Origin: CAJXZP01 sp047610145
Lineage (GTDB): Bacteria > Bacteroidota > Bacteroidia > Flavobacteriales_G > Salibacteraceae
DNA length: 60,242 nucleotides
Assembly (NCBI GenBank): GCA_047610145.1
Contig: JBLFZF010000003.1
Location: 1-60,242 of the forward strand
Reading direction: 5' to 3'
Shown here: piece by piece, positions 35,488-44,485 of the stretch
How the letters are laid out: every line of letters starts with the position of its first letter
How positions within the stretch are numbered: position 1 is the first letter of the stretch
The notes under the pieces: model-generated
Seen by the model: the letters and a program-made list of their open reading frames with translations, nothing else
What the model was told of the DNA's origin: nothing
Database searches by the model: none
Position numbers and translations under genes: made by a program

Positions 35488-35799
35488 TTGGAACGGTTTC
35501 TTTTCAAACAAATCCGTTACTACTTGCATTTCATAACCAGTAGTAATTTTTTCACAGCTATCTTTCATTAATTTTCGACTTTCGTGGGCTATCTCGGGTA
35601 AATTATCGCCCGCATTAGAAAAAACCTCTTTACTTGGCCATTGCGCATACGCTAAATAGTGACCTTCTTCTAATTTATGAAGTCTCGAACCCAAACTCCC
35701 TTCGTATTCATAAATAAACTTAGTTAATGATTTCCAACCCCTAATAAAGTCCTTGTCGCAACCCTGCTTCACTTTCATCTTATAAATAACGGTAAACAT
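35482..35799 (-). CDS. Antibiotic-biosynthesis-monooxygenase (ABM) domain protein
   Basis: A 105-residue ferredoxin-like alpha/beta domain: it begins MFTVIYKMKVKQGCDKDFI, has W in GWKSLTKFIYEYEGSLGSR and the HYLAYAQWPSKEVF strand typical of ABM/EthD-like dimers. Members include small heme-degrading and quinol monooxygenases, but many have no known activity. Nothing nearby fixes a substrate. It is convergent with, and overlaps, the porV-like gene. Confidence 0.82.
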   Translation of the reverse strand: MFTVIYKMKVKQGCDKDFIRGWKSLTKFIYEYEGSLGSRLHKLEEGHYLAYAQWPSKEVFSNAGDNLPEIAHESRKLMKDSCEKITTGYEMQVVTDLFEKKPFQL

Positions 35800-35888
35800 A
35801 TTTTTGTTTTAATGCTGGAAAGATAATGAATATAAAAACTTATCGAATTCAATGGCACTCCTGTATATTTGGCATCTAATAATTATTA

Positions 35889-37502
35889 ATGACGATTTCA
35901 AAAAAAATAGGGTTAGCCCTCAGCTCAGGAATACTACTAGCTGCTGCATGGCCTTCTATTGGTTCGGCAACGCCACTTTTATTCTTTGCGCTTACCCCAT
36001 TATTTTTACTGGAAAGGTCTGTTTATGAATCTCAGTTAAAAGGAGAAAAATCAAAACTTTTCCCCTTTATATTTTTAAGTCTTTTGGTATTTAATGCTCT
36101 TACCACTTGGTGGGTATGGAACGCTTCTCCAGAAGGCAGCATCATGGCCATAGTCTTAAACAGTTTATTTCTGGCTCTCATAATTCAATTAGCCCATTTT
36201 ACCCGAATTAAACTTGGGAACTTTAGAGGTGATTTAGCCTTAATATTCTTTTGGATTGCTTGGGAATATTTTCATTTAGATTGGGACCTTTCGTGGACCT
36301 GGTTAACTCTTGGAAATGGCTTAGCTGGTGTACCTTCATTAATTCAATGGTATGAATATACCGGTGTATTTGGAGGTTCATTATGGATATTGATCAGCAA
36401 CTTATTTATTGTTCATTGGATTGTCAAAGCAGAACAACATGAATCTAAGCCGTACAAACTACCTGGAGTAATTTTTGGTATTAAGTGGTTCTTCGTTCTG
36501 GTAATTCCAATCATTATTTCTCTTGTGATTTGGAACAATTATGAAGAAATGGAGAACCCTATTGAAGTGGTAGCCGTTCAGCCCAACATTGACCCGTATA
36601 ATGAAAAGTTTGGTGGCATGACATCCGTTGATCAAGTGGCCAAGATGTTTCAATTAGCAGAATCAAAAATCACCGCAACTACTGATTTTGTGATTTTCCC
36701 GGAAACAGCTATTCCAAATGGTTTTGATGAAGAAGTTTTTCAGGATACTGAAGAGTATGGAATCATTATTGATTTCGTAAACAATCACCCAAACACACAA
36801 GTAATTATTGGCGCTAGTACATTTGTGGTTTTCGGTCCAAACGAGCCTATTTCAACAACCGCCAGAACTGCACAAAGTGGCGTCAAATACGATTATTGCA
36901 ATACCGCAATCTCCATCTCAAATTCGACAAAGCCTGAGTTTTATCATAAATCTAAAATGGTTCCTGGAGTAGAGAAAGTTCCTTTCCCTATTTTATTAAG
37001 ACCTATTCAAGATCAAATATTTGATTTGGGAGGTGCTTTAGGCTCTTTAGCGGGACAGGAAACTAGAACCGTGTTTACCTCTCCAAGCGGGAAGACCGCA
37101 GCACCGATTATTTGTTACGAATCGGTTTACGGTGAATTTGTGGGCGACTTTATAAATAATGGTGCGGAAGCTATTTTCATCATCACCAATGACGGTTGGT
37201 GGAAGAATACTCCAGGATATAAACAACATGCGTTATACGGTCAGATTCGGGCGATAGAACACCGAAGAAGTGTTGCCCGTTCTGCCAACACCGGAATTTC
37301 CTGTTTCATTGACCAAAAAGGAGTGACCTCTCAATCTACCGAATGGTGGGTTCCAGATGTTATTGCCGCAAAAATAAATGGAAATTCTACCCTTACATTC
37401 TACACAAAGTATGGCGATATTTTAGGCCGAATTTCTCTAGCATTTGGCATCCTACTTTTAGTTATGGCCGTTTCTCGTGGGTTAATTAACAAGAATAAAT
37501 AA
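35889..37502 (+). CDS. lnt: Apolipoprotein N-acyltransferase
   Basis: Third enzyme of lipoprotein maturation: adds an acyl chain to the N-terminal Cys of lipoproteins in the inner membrane. Several N-terminal helices (about 5-225) are followed by a periplasmic nitrilase-like domain with the catalytic triad E272 (FPETAIP), K356 (HKSKMVPG) and C409 (IICYESVY). The 537-residue length is typical. The GSCFA gene overlaps its stop by one base. The many lipoproteins in this window are its likely substrates. Confidence 0.95.
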   Translation: MTISKKIGLALSSGILLAAAWPSIGSATPLLFFALTPLFLLERSVYESQLKGEKSKLFPFIFLSLLVFNALTTWWVWNASPEGSIMAIVLNSLFLALIIQLAHFTRIKLGNFRGDLALIFFWIAWEYFHLDWDLSWTWLTLGNGLAGVPSLIQWYEYTGVFGGSLWILISNLFIVHWIVKAEQHESKPYKLPGVIFGIKWFFVLVIPIIISLVIWNNYEEMENPIEVVAVQPNIDPYNEKFGGMTSVDQVAKMFQLAESKITATTDFVIFPETAIPNGFDEEVFQDTEEYGIIIDFVNNHPNTQVIIGASTFVVFGPNEPISTTARTAQSGVKYDYCNTAISISNSTKPEFYHKSKMVPGVEKVPFPILLRPIQDQIFDLGGALGSLAGQETRTVFTSPSGKTAAPIICYESVYGEFVGDFINNGAEAIFIITNDGWWKNTPGYKQHALYGQIRAIEHRRSVARSANTGISCFIDQKGVTSQSTEWWVPDVIAAKINGNSTLTFYTKYGDILGRISLAFGILLLVMAVSRGLINKNK

Positions 37503-38482
37503 TGAAATTTAGAACCGAAGTACCCGCGCCACAATCATTGGATAAAATCAGCTATGATTCTTCCGTCCTGTTTTTAGGCTCTTGCTTCTCGCTAAGTATT
37601 CATAATCAGTTACAAAATTTAAAATTCCATACATTTTCGAACCCATTTGGAATTGTATACAACCCTACATCTTTAAGTAAACAATTAAAAAGAGTTTGTA
37701 CCGAAAAGAAATACTTGGAATCAGATCTTCATTTTCATAATGAGCGCTGGTTTAGTTTTGACCATCATAGTGATTTTTCGTATCCTTCAAAAGAGGATTG
37801 TCTGCATTCCATCAATCATTCTTTGGAGCAAGCGCACGCTCATTTAAAAAAGAGTGATTTTATTTTTATTACGTTAGGAACTGCTTGGACTTACCATCAC
37901 GATAAGTTAAAACGTTCGGTAAGTAATTGCCATAAAATCTCATCAAAAAACTTCACTAAGAAGTTGACCCAAGTAGACGAAATGGTTCATCAATTAATAG
38001 AGGCCATTCAAGATTTAAAAAGCATCAACCCATCAGTGAAAGTGGTTTTTAGTGTTTCCCCTATTCGTCATTTAAGTGATGGTCACTTCGAGAATCAGGT
38101 AAGTAAAGGACGCTTATTTGACACGATCCATCAGTTACTTGCGATCGATAATTCTACTCGCTATTTCCCAGCTTATGAGCTTTTACTAGATGATTTAAGA
38201 GATTACCGATTTTATAATTCAGACCTACTTCATCCTTCTAGTGAAGCCATCGAATACATATGGAGTAAGTTTAGTGAGACTTTTATTAATTCAAACACTT
38301 CGAAAACAATTACACGAATAGAAAAGCTAATTCAAGCTTCTAAACACCAACCGTTTAATCCATATTCTACAGCCCATCAAAAATTTATTCAAAAGACATT
38401 GAACGAAATGAATCTCTTAGAGTCCGAGTTGGGGTTCCGCTTTATACCAGAAAAGACGTCTCTTCAGAACCAACAGATTTAA
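37502..38482 (+). CDS. GSCFA-domain protein
   Basis: Named for the G-S-C-F motif, here GSCFS at 26-30. The fold resembles the SGNH/GDSL hydrolase group, with a FITLGTAWTY strand and a late D-LLHPS segment. Its enzymatic role is not established. The 326-residue length is normal. It overlaps lnt by one base (TAATG), which indicates co-translation. It stops five bases before the end of the convergent cyclophilin gene. Confidence 0.9.
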   Translation: MKFRTEVPAPQSLDKISYDSSVLFLGSCFSLSIHNQLQNLKFHTFSNPFGIVYNPTSLSKQLKRVCTEKKYLESDLHFHNERWFSFDHHSDFSYPSKEDCLHSINHSLEQAHAHLKKSDFIFITLGTAWTYHHDKLKRSVSNCHKISSKNFTKKLTQVDEMVHQLIEAIQDLKSINPSVKVVFSVSPIRHLSDGHFENQVSKGRLFDTIHQLLAIDNSTRYFPAYELLLDDLRDYRFYNSDLLHPSSEAIEYIWSKFSETFINSNTSKTITRIEKLIQASKHQPFNPYSTAHQKFIQKTLNEMNLLESELGFRFIPEKTSLQNQQI

Positions 38483-38487
38483 GACGT

Positions 38488-39324
38488 TTATTTTTTAACC
38501 ACCTTAACTTTCATTACTACATCTTTCATCGGTCTGTTTCTTTTATCTACATCAACTAAACAAATAGAATCTAGCACATCAAAACCTGCTACCATTTCAC
38601 CAAAAACAGTGTATTCATAATCTAGGTGAGGTGTGCCTCCAACAGTCCCATACACTTCGATTTGTTCTGCGGTGTACTTATACTTTTCCAAATTAGGCTC
38701 AACTAATACCATGGCCGAATCAATAATAACTTTACCCGCTACCTCATCATTTTTAATTAATGCTTCTTTATAGGCTGCTAACATTTCTACATGGTTAGAG
38801 TCATTTAAACAGGCCTTAAGCTCGTTCTTTGTATACTTCTCTAGCTTACTATTTTGAACAAACATTAACTGAGTTGAATCTAAGACTCTACCTTGTACGA
38901 TATAGAACTGACTTCCGGAACTTCTTTTTAAGGGGTTTTGCGGGTCACCTTCTCTAGCCGCAGCTAAAACCCCACGTTTATGAATTAACCCAGGTACAAA
39001 TTCCGCATCAATATCATAACCAGGTCCGCCATTACCTAATTCAGCGCCCTCTTTAGCTCCTTTCGAGTCGGGATCTCCTCCTTGAATCATAAATTCCCTA
39101 ATTACGCGGTGAAATAAAAGCTTATTGTAAAACCCGTCATTCGCTAACTTCAAAAAATTATCTCTATGCAAGGGTGTTTCATCATAGAGTTTAAAAGTCA
39201 TCACCCCGTAAGTGGTGGTCACTTCTACATAGGTCATTTTCTCTTTCTTTTCGCTAAAAGAAAACAAACCAATAGCCAATATGATCCCCCCTAACCAAAC
39301 ACTCATTTTCCGTCCTAAATCCAT
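38488..39324 (-). CDS. Exported cyclophilin-type peptidyl-prolyl isomerase
   Basis: Speeds proline isomerisation during folding, here probably outside the cytoplasm because of an N-terminal helix (about 9-25). Cyclophilin motifs are present: VTTTYGVMTFKLYDETPLHR, FHRVI (catalytic Arg) and FMIQGGDP. An insert of about 80 residues (KLEKYTKNEL ... YKYTAEQIEVYG) splits the fold before the last strands. Start candidates are ATG at 39324 (used here, 278 residues), ATG at 39306 (272) and a TTG further up. Confidence 0.9.
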   Translation of the reverse strand: MDLGRKMSVWLGGIILAIGLFSFSEKKEKMTYVEVTTTYGVMTFKLYDETPLHRDNFLKLANDGFYNKLLFHRVIREFMIQGGDPDSKGAKEGAELGNGGPGYDIDAEFVPGLIHKRGVLAAAREGDPQNPLKRSSGSQFYIVQGRVLDSTQLMFVQNSKLEKYTKNELKACLNDSNHVEMLAAYKEALIKNDEVAGKVIIDSAMVLVEPNLEKYKYTAEQIEVYGTVGGTPHLDYEYTVFGEMVAGFDVLDSICLVDVDKRNRPMKDVVMKVKVVKK

Positions 39325-39390
39325 AATTAATAAATAAGAGGTCAAAGTAAATTAAAGATCAATGGGCGACAAGTTTTCTGGGTAAATTCG

Positions 39391-39420
39391 TTCGTCAATA
39401 TGAATTGAAAATTATCTTTG
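39391..39420 (+). promoter_or_regulatory. Promoter of tyrS
   Basis: TTCG (39391-39394) as a weak -33, an 18-base spacer, then TATCTTTG (39413-39420), 21 bases before the tyrS ATG. Confidence 0.45.
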
Positions 39421-39441
39421 CCTCCCTTATAACAGCACATT

Positions 39442-40707
39442 ATGGACTTAGTAAAAGAATTAACGTGGCGTGGATTAATTCACGACATCATGCCAGGAAC
39501 CGAAGAGTTATTGAATAAAGAAATGATTTCCGGTTACGTGGGCTTTGACCCTACCGCAGATTCTTTGCATATAGGTAATCTAGTACCAATTATGTTATTG
39601 GTCCATTTACAAAGAGCCGGACATCGCCCGTTAGCTTTGGTTGGTGGTGCTACCGGTATGATTGGTGACCCATCTGGTAAGAGTTCAGAGCGTAACTTAT
39701 TGGATTTAGACGTGATGAATCACAATCTAAATTCTCAAAAAGTACAATTAGAAAAATTTTTAGATTTTGATTGTGGCAAAAATTCAGCGGAGGTAGTCAA
39801 TAACTACGATTGGTTTAAAGACATGAATTTCTTAGATTTTATTCGTGATACTGGAAAGCATATTACGGTAAATTACATGATGAGTAAAGACTCTGTAAAA
39901 AACCGTTTAGCCGGTGAAGGAATGTCTTTTACAGAATTCACGTACCAATTAATTCAAGGTTACGATTTCTACCATTTGTATACTACCAAGAATTGTAAAA
40001 TTCAAATGGGTGGTTCTGATCAATGGGGCAACATTGTTACCGGTACAGAATTGATTCGTAGAAAATCTAAAGGGGCTGGATTTGCAATCACTGCTCCGTT
40101 GGTAAAGAAAGCAGATGGAACGAAGTTTGGGAAATCAGAAGGTGGAAACATTTGGTTAGATGCTAAACGCACTTCTCCATATAAATTCTATCAATACTGG
40201 TTAAATGCAGGTGATGAGGATGCGGAGAATTTCATCAAAATTTTCACCTTACTGGATGAGCAAACCATTAATGATTTAATTGCACAACACAAAGAAGCAC
40301 CTCATATGCGTTTACTTCAAAAACGATTGGGTGAAGAGATCACTAAAACAATTCACTCGCAAGAAGATTTAGAAACAGCTATTGAAGCATCTAATATTCT
40401 ATTTGGAAAGGCGACTTCTGATAGTTTGAAGAAATTGAACGAAGAAGACTTCTTATCCATATTTGAAGGTGTACCTCAAGGTTCACTAACCAATTATGAA
40501 GGAATGAACATTGTAGACGTACTTGCAGAATCTGGATTCCTAAAATCCAAAGGGGATGCGCGTAGATCTGTAAAAGAAAATGCAATTTCTGTCAATAAAG
40601 AAAAAGTAGGTGAAGACTTCATTCTAAGTCCCGATCAGTTAATTAGTCATAAGTACATTTTACTGCAAAGAGGGAAGAAAAATTATTTTTTACTCATAAC
40701 ACACTAG
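39442..40707 (+). CDS. tyrS: Tyrosyl-tRNA synthetase
   Basis: Class I synthetase that charges tRNA-Tyr. The HIGH-type motif is HIGN at 43-46; the KMSKS-type motif is KFGKS at 228-232. YQLIQGYDFYHLY and GGSDQWGN (tyrosine and tRNA site) are present. A C-terminal S4-like RNA-binding domain (about 350-421) follows. The length of 421 is normal. It has its own -7 box and stands alone. Confidence 0.97.
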   Translation: MDLVKELTWRGLIHDIMPGTEELLNKEMISGYVGFDPTADSLHIGNLVPIMLLVHLQRAGHRPLALVGGATGMIGDPSGKSSERNLLDLDVMNHNLNSQKVQLEKFLDFDCGKNSAEVVNNYDWFKDMNFLDFIRDTGKHITVNYMMSKDSVKNRLAGEGMSFTEFTYQLIQGYDFYHLYTTKNCKIQMGGSDQWGNIVTGTELIRRKSKGAGFAITAPLVKKADGTKFGKSEGGNIWLDAKRTSPYKFYQYWLNAGDEDAENFIKIFTLLDEQTINDLIAQHKEAPHMRLLQKRLGEEITKTIHSQEDLETAIEASNILFGKATSDSLKKLNEEDFLSIFEGVPQGSLTNYEGMNIVDVLAESGFLKSKGDARRSVKENAISVNKEKVGEDFILSPDQLISHKYILLQRGKKNYFLLITH

Positions 40708-40733
40708 AATTATGGGTAGTGTCTCTTATTATT
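40701..40733 (+). terminator. Weak terminator after tyrS
   Basis: ACACTA (40701-40706) pairs with TAGTGT (40717-40722), followed by a T-rich stretch. The short stem and interrupted T run make it uncertain. Confidence 0.3.
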
Positions 40734-40766
40734 TTTAAAACATTACAAAAAAACAAACTTATCTAT

Positions 40767-40774
40767 TACATTTG
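40767..40774 (+). promoter_or_regulatory. -7 box upstream of the DUF2007 gene
   Basis: TACATTTG matches TAnnTTTG, 59 bases before the ATG. The -33 region is A-rich and not clear. Confidence 0.4.
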
Positions 40775-40833
40775 TAAGTAACTAATAATCAGATTACACG
40801 TGTGAGTAAAACCTAATTCCTAAAAATAAACCC

Positions 40834-41055
40834 ATGTCAAGTCTAATAAAAATATACACAGATACAGAAGTAACCATAGCCCGTCTAAAGGATGAACTCT
40901 ATGTTAACGGAATTTCATCCTTAGTAAAAAACGGATTCCAGTCTGGAGCCATAGCTGGTTTTGGTGGTGGCCAACCTTCATTGCGAGATCTCTTTATTGA
41001 TAGCGATGACATGGAAAAAGCATCAAAAATAATCCATCAGATTATATCCAAGTAA
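40834..41055 (+). CDS. DUF2007-domain (putative signal-transducing) protein
   Basis: A 73-residue cytoplasmic protein. IKIYTDTEVTIARLKDEL followed by a Gly-rich turn and RDLFIDSDDMEKASKII is the pattern of the DUF2007 family, a PII-like small alpha/beta fold with no proven role. It lies before the DUF5522 and hutU genes on the same strand but has a separate -7 box, as does the next gene. Confidence 0.85.
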   Translation: MSSLIKIYTDTEVTIARLKDELYVNGISSLVKNGFQSGAIAGFGGGQPSLRDLFIDSDDMEKASKIIHQIISK

Positions 41056-41112
41056 CCCCACATTTCTAATTTAGTTTCTCGTATACCTTCTATTTTTTTT
41101 GGCGTTTAATAT

Positions 41113-41120
41113 TATCTTTG
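41113..41120 (+). promoter_or_regulatory. -7 box just upstream of the DUF5522 gene
   Basis: TATCTTTG ends six bases before the ATG at 41127, suggesting a very short or absent leader. Confidence 0.4.
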
Positions 41121-41126
41121 GCCTTC

Positions 41127-41297
41127 ATGAAAGGCAGTTCAATATTTGGCAATAGTAATCTTGATTCGGAAGACTTTTATTACTCGGAAGAAGGATATAA
41201 AGTTTTTACAGAAGTATACCATCTAAAACGTGGGAGTTGTTGTAAGAATGGTTGCAAGCACTGTCCATATGGTTTCAACAAACAGAGAAAAAGCTAA
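41127..41297 (+). CDS. DUF5522-family small Cys-rich protein
   Basis: A 56-residue product. The C-terminal half, YHLKRGSCCKNGCKHCPYG, is the conserved core of DUF5522, with cysteines at 38, 39, 43 and 46 that may hold a metal. The N-terminal half is acidic and aromatic (EDFYYSEEGYKVFTE). No function is known. It ends two bases before the hutU start, so the two are probably co-translated. The gene rules out a longer hutU N-terminus reading through this region in another frame. Confidence 0.85.
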   Translation: MKGSSIFGNSNLDSEDFYYSEEGYKVFTEVYHLKRGSCCKNGCKHCPYGFNKQRKS

Positions 41298-41299
41298 AT

Positions 41300-43309
41300 A
41301 TGAGTAATTTTAAAGACCTCATCCAAGCTGGAATTCCAACGGAATTACCAGTATTAAGACCTTTAGATAAAAGCGTAAGTCATGCTCCTAAAAGGAGAGA
41401 CATTTTAAGTAAAGCCGAAAAAGAATTAGCCGTAAGAAATGCCTTACGTTATTTCCCAAATGAGCATCACGCGTTATTATCTACCGAATTTGCGCAAGAG
41501 TTAAAAGAGTATGGAAGAATCTATATGTACAGATTCCGTCCAGATTATGAATTCTACGCGCGTCCTATTTCAGAATACCCGGCTAAATGTGAGCAAGCAG
41601 CATCCATAATGTTGATGATTCAAAATAATTTGGATAACAAAGTAGCACAACACCCGCATGAACTAATTACTTATGGTGGTAACGGAGCTGTATTTCAAAA
41701 CTGGGCGCAGTACCTACTCACCATGAAGTATTTGAGTGAAATGACGGATGAACAAACATTGGCCATGTACTCCGGTCATCCAATGGGTTTATACCCATCT
41801 CATAAAAATGCGCCTCGGGTAGTGGCTACGAACGGAATGGTAATTCCTAATTATTCTAAACAGGATGATTGGGAGAAATTTAACGCACTGGGTGTTTCAC
41901 AATACGGCCAAATGACCGCAGGTTCATACATGTACATTGGCCCACAAGGAATTGTACATGGAACAACCATTACCGTATTAAACGGATGCAGAAAAATTGA
42001 TATTGCAAAAGGAACTAACTCCGGAACTGCGGGTAAACTATTTGTTACTTCTGGTTTAGGAGGAATGAGTGGAGCACAACCAAAAGCTGGAAATATTGCC
42101 GGAGTTGTTTCTGTTACAGCCGAAGTAAACAAAGCGGCTAGTTATAAACGTCATGAGCAAGGATGGGTGGATGAAGTTATATCTAACTTAGATGAACTGG
42201 TCTCCCGCGTTTCAAAAGCAAAAGAAGCGAAAGAAACCGTATCTATTGCCTACGATGGTAATATTGTAGACGTATGGGAAAAGTTTGATACTGCCAATGT
42301 ATATATTGACTTAGGCTCTGATCAAACTTCTTTACACAACCCTTGGGCTGGTGGTTATTATCCTGCTGGGTTAACCTTTGAGGAAGCCAACATCATGATG
42401 GCTGAAAACCCTGCATTATTCAAAGAAAAAGTACACGAATCTTTAAGACGACAAGTAGCAGCTATTAACAAACACACTGCTAAAGGAACCTATTTCTTTG
42501 ATTATGGAAATGCATTTCTACTAGAATCTTCTAGAGCTGGAGCCGAAGTAATGGCAGAAGACGGCATACGATTCAGATACTCTTCTTATGTAGAAGATAT
42601 AATGGGTCCTATGTGTTTTGATTACGGATTTGGTCCCTTCAGATGGGTCTGTGCTTCTGGTAAACCAGAAGACTTAGAAGTGACAGATAACATAGCCCTT
42701 GAGGTTTTGTCTAAAATTAAACTCACTGCCCCACCAGAGATTCAGCAACAAATGCAAGACAACATTACCTGGATCAAGGGAGCTAAAGCTAATAAATTGG
42801 TTGTAGGTTCTCAAGCTCGAATTTTATATGCAGATGCAGAAGGAAGATCTAAAATAGCGGTGGCTTTTAATGATGCTATTAAAGCTGGTAAAGTTGGATC
42901 AATCATTTTAGGACGTGACCATCATGATGTCTCAGGTACTGATTCCCCATTTAGAGAAACAGCCAATATATATGATGGGTCTAGCTTTACGGCAGATATG
43001 GCCATTCAAAATGTCATTGGTGACTCTTTTAGAGGAGCTACTTGGGTGTCTATCCATAATGGAGGTGGAGTTGGATGGGGCGAAGTAATTAACGGTGGTT
43101 TTGGAATGCTAATAGACGGCACACCTGAAGCTGAAGAACGAGCTAAAAGCATGCTTTTTTGGGATGTTAATAATGGAATTAGTAGACGAGCTTGGGCTAG
43201 AAATGAAGAAGCCAACTTCGCTATTAAACGAGAAATGGAACGAAATCCAAATCTAAAAGTTACTTTACCTAATATGGTGAAAAATAGTATTTTAACCGAT
43301 TTATTTTAG
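41300..43309 (+). CDS. hutU: Urocanate hydratase, long form
   Basis: Second enzyme of histidine breakdown: urocanate to imidazolonepropionate, using NAD+ as an electrophile. It contains GGNGAVFQNWAQYLL, ATNGMVIPN, GTNSGTAGKLFVTSGLGGMSG and the late FDYGFGPFRWVC and GGGVGWGEVINGGFGM blocks. The 669 residues are longer than the roughly 550 of the Pseudomonas enzyme; a long form is usual in Bacteroidota. The ATG at 41300 follows the DUF5522 stop by two bases. No hutH, hutI or hutG is in the window. The degenerate arginase-fold protein at 20-21 kb is unlikely to act as HutG. Confidence 0.95.
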   Translation: MSNFKDLIQAGIPTELPVLRPLDKSVSHAPKRRDILSKAEKELAVRNALRYFPNEHHALLSTEFAQELKEYGRIYMYRFRPDYEFYARPISEYPAKCEQAASIMLMIQNNLDNKVAQHPHELITYGGNGAVFQNWAQYLLTMKYLSEMTDEQTLAMYSGHPMGLYPSHKNAPRVVATNGMVIPNYSKQDDWEKFNALGVSQYGQMTAGSYMYIGPQGIVHGTTITVLNGCRKIDIAKGTNSGTAGKLFVTSGLGGMSGAQPKAGNIAGVVSVTAEVNKAASYKRHEQGWVDEVISNLDELVSRVSKAKEAKETVSIAYDGNIVDVWEKFDTANVYIDLGSDQTSLHNPWAGGYYPAGLTFEEANIMMAENPALFKEKVHESLRRQVAAINKHTAKGTYFFDYGNAFLLESSRAGAEVMAEDGIRFRYSSYVEDIMGPMCFDYGFGPFRWVCASGKPEDLEVTDNIALEVLSKIKLTAPPEIQQQMQDNITWIKGAKANKLVVGSQARILYADAEGRSKIAVAFNDAIKAGKVGSIILGRDHHDVSGTDSPFRETANIYDGSSFTADMAIQNVIGDSFRGATWVSIHNGGGVGWGEVINGGFGMLIDGTPEAEERAKSMLFWDVNNGISRRAWARNEEANFAIKREMERNPNLKVTLPNMVKNSILTDLF

Positions 43310-43324
43310 CATATTTAATACGTT

Positions 43325-44338
43325 ATGGAATTAGCACACATAAAAAAAGCCTTAGTTACTGGAGCTGGAGGTTTTGTTGGAGGGCAATTGGCTTTATTTC
43401 TTGCCGATAAAGGAATTGAAGTAAATGCAATGCACCGACCGGGTTCTGAGTTAAGTCAAGAGTTGAAAAGCAACGCTAAAATAAATTCTACCCCGGCTAA
43501 TTTAGTAGATAAAAAATCATTAATATATGCCAGTAAGGATTGTGATCTTATCTTTCATTTAGCAGCTTATGCAAAACCATGGGCTAAGAACCCACAAACG
43601 TATTATGACATCAATGTTGGCGGAACAATAAACCTACTTGAAGCCGCAAAAATCAATCAAGTAAAACGTATCGTAATTACGGCTACTGCCGGAACATTTG
43701 GTCCTCAAACAGATGATTCTTTGATCACAGAACATATTAGACAAGTACTGCCTCCTTTTTCTGAATATGAAAGATCAAAACTAATCGCTAACCAAAGAGC
43801 ATTAACATTTCTCAACGATGGTTTAGATATTGTTATTGTAAGTCCCACCCGTGTTTTTGGTCCAGGAGAATTAAGCGCTAGTAATGCCGTAACTAAACTA
43901 TTGGAACGTTACATGTTTAATGGTTTCCGATTCGTGCCAGGAAATGGAAGTACAACCGGAAATTATGCCTACGTGAAAGATATGATTAATGGTCATTATT
44001 TAGCTGCTCTGCACGGTAAAATAGGAGAGAACTACATTTTAGGGGGCGAAAACCTTTCGTATAATGAAATGTTAGCTGCTTTTGGAGAGGTAGTAAAAAT
44101 ACCACGAAAACCCATTGGCGTACCTTTTTCATTAATGCTAGGTACTTCAAAAATAATGAAATTCTTAGGTGACAAATTTGGTATGACTCCACCAGTTACG
44201 CCTCCCTTTATTAGAAAATACACCCATAACTGGTCTACAGACATTAGTAAAGCAAAAAACGACTTAGGATATACGGTTACTCCATTTAAACAAGCGGTGG
44301 AAGAAACAGCAGAATGGCTAAAAACGAAACGTATATAA
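43325..44338 (+). CDS. NAD-dependent epimerase/dehydratase (extended SDR)
   Basis: The Rossmann motif is GAGGFVG (13-19); the active pair Y148/K152 lies in SEYERSK. HLAAYAKPW and SPTRVFGPGE are close to the dihydroflavonol-reductase/3-beta-HSD-like branch of extended SDRs, so the substrate may be a small ketone or alcohol rather than a nucleotide sugar (inference). The length is 337 residues. It starts 15 bases after hutU, so the two may be one transcript. Confidence 0.88.
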   Translation: MELAHIKKALVTGAGGFVGGQLALFLADKGIEVNAMHRPGSELSQELKSNAKINSTPANLVDKKSLIYASKDCDLIFHLAAYAKPWAKNPQTYYDINVGGTINLLEAAKINQVKRIVITATAGTFGPQTDDSLITEHIRQVLPPFSEYERSKLIANQRALTFLNDGLDIVIVSPTRVFGPGELSASNAVTKLLERYMFNGFRFVPGNGSTTGNYAYVKDMINGHYLAALHGKIGENYILGGENLSYNEMLAAFGEVVKIPRKPIGVPFSLMLGTSKIMKFLGDKFGMTPPVTPPFIRKYTHNWSTDISKAKNDLGYTVTPFKQAVEETAEWLKTKRI

Positions 44339-44485
44339 ACACAAATCTCCGCTAATCAGAAGCTCCTAAAAGCAAACTGAAAAGCAGAGATTCCACACAA
44401 ATATTATTATTGATCCTAATAAACTTTAACACCAACACGGCAAATATACGATTATATGTCACCGTATAACCCGAAGTGAAAATAA

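Noticed and set aside
41252..41299. N-terminal extension of urocanate hydratase
   Set aside because: It overlaps the DUF5522 gene in another frame; the ATG at 41300 is two bases after that gene's stop and begins the family-like sequence.
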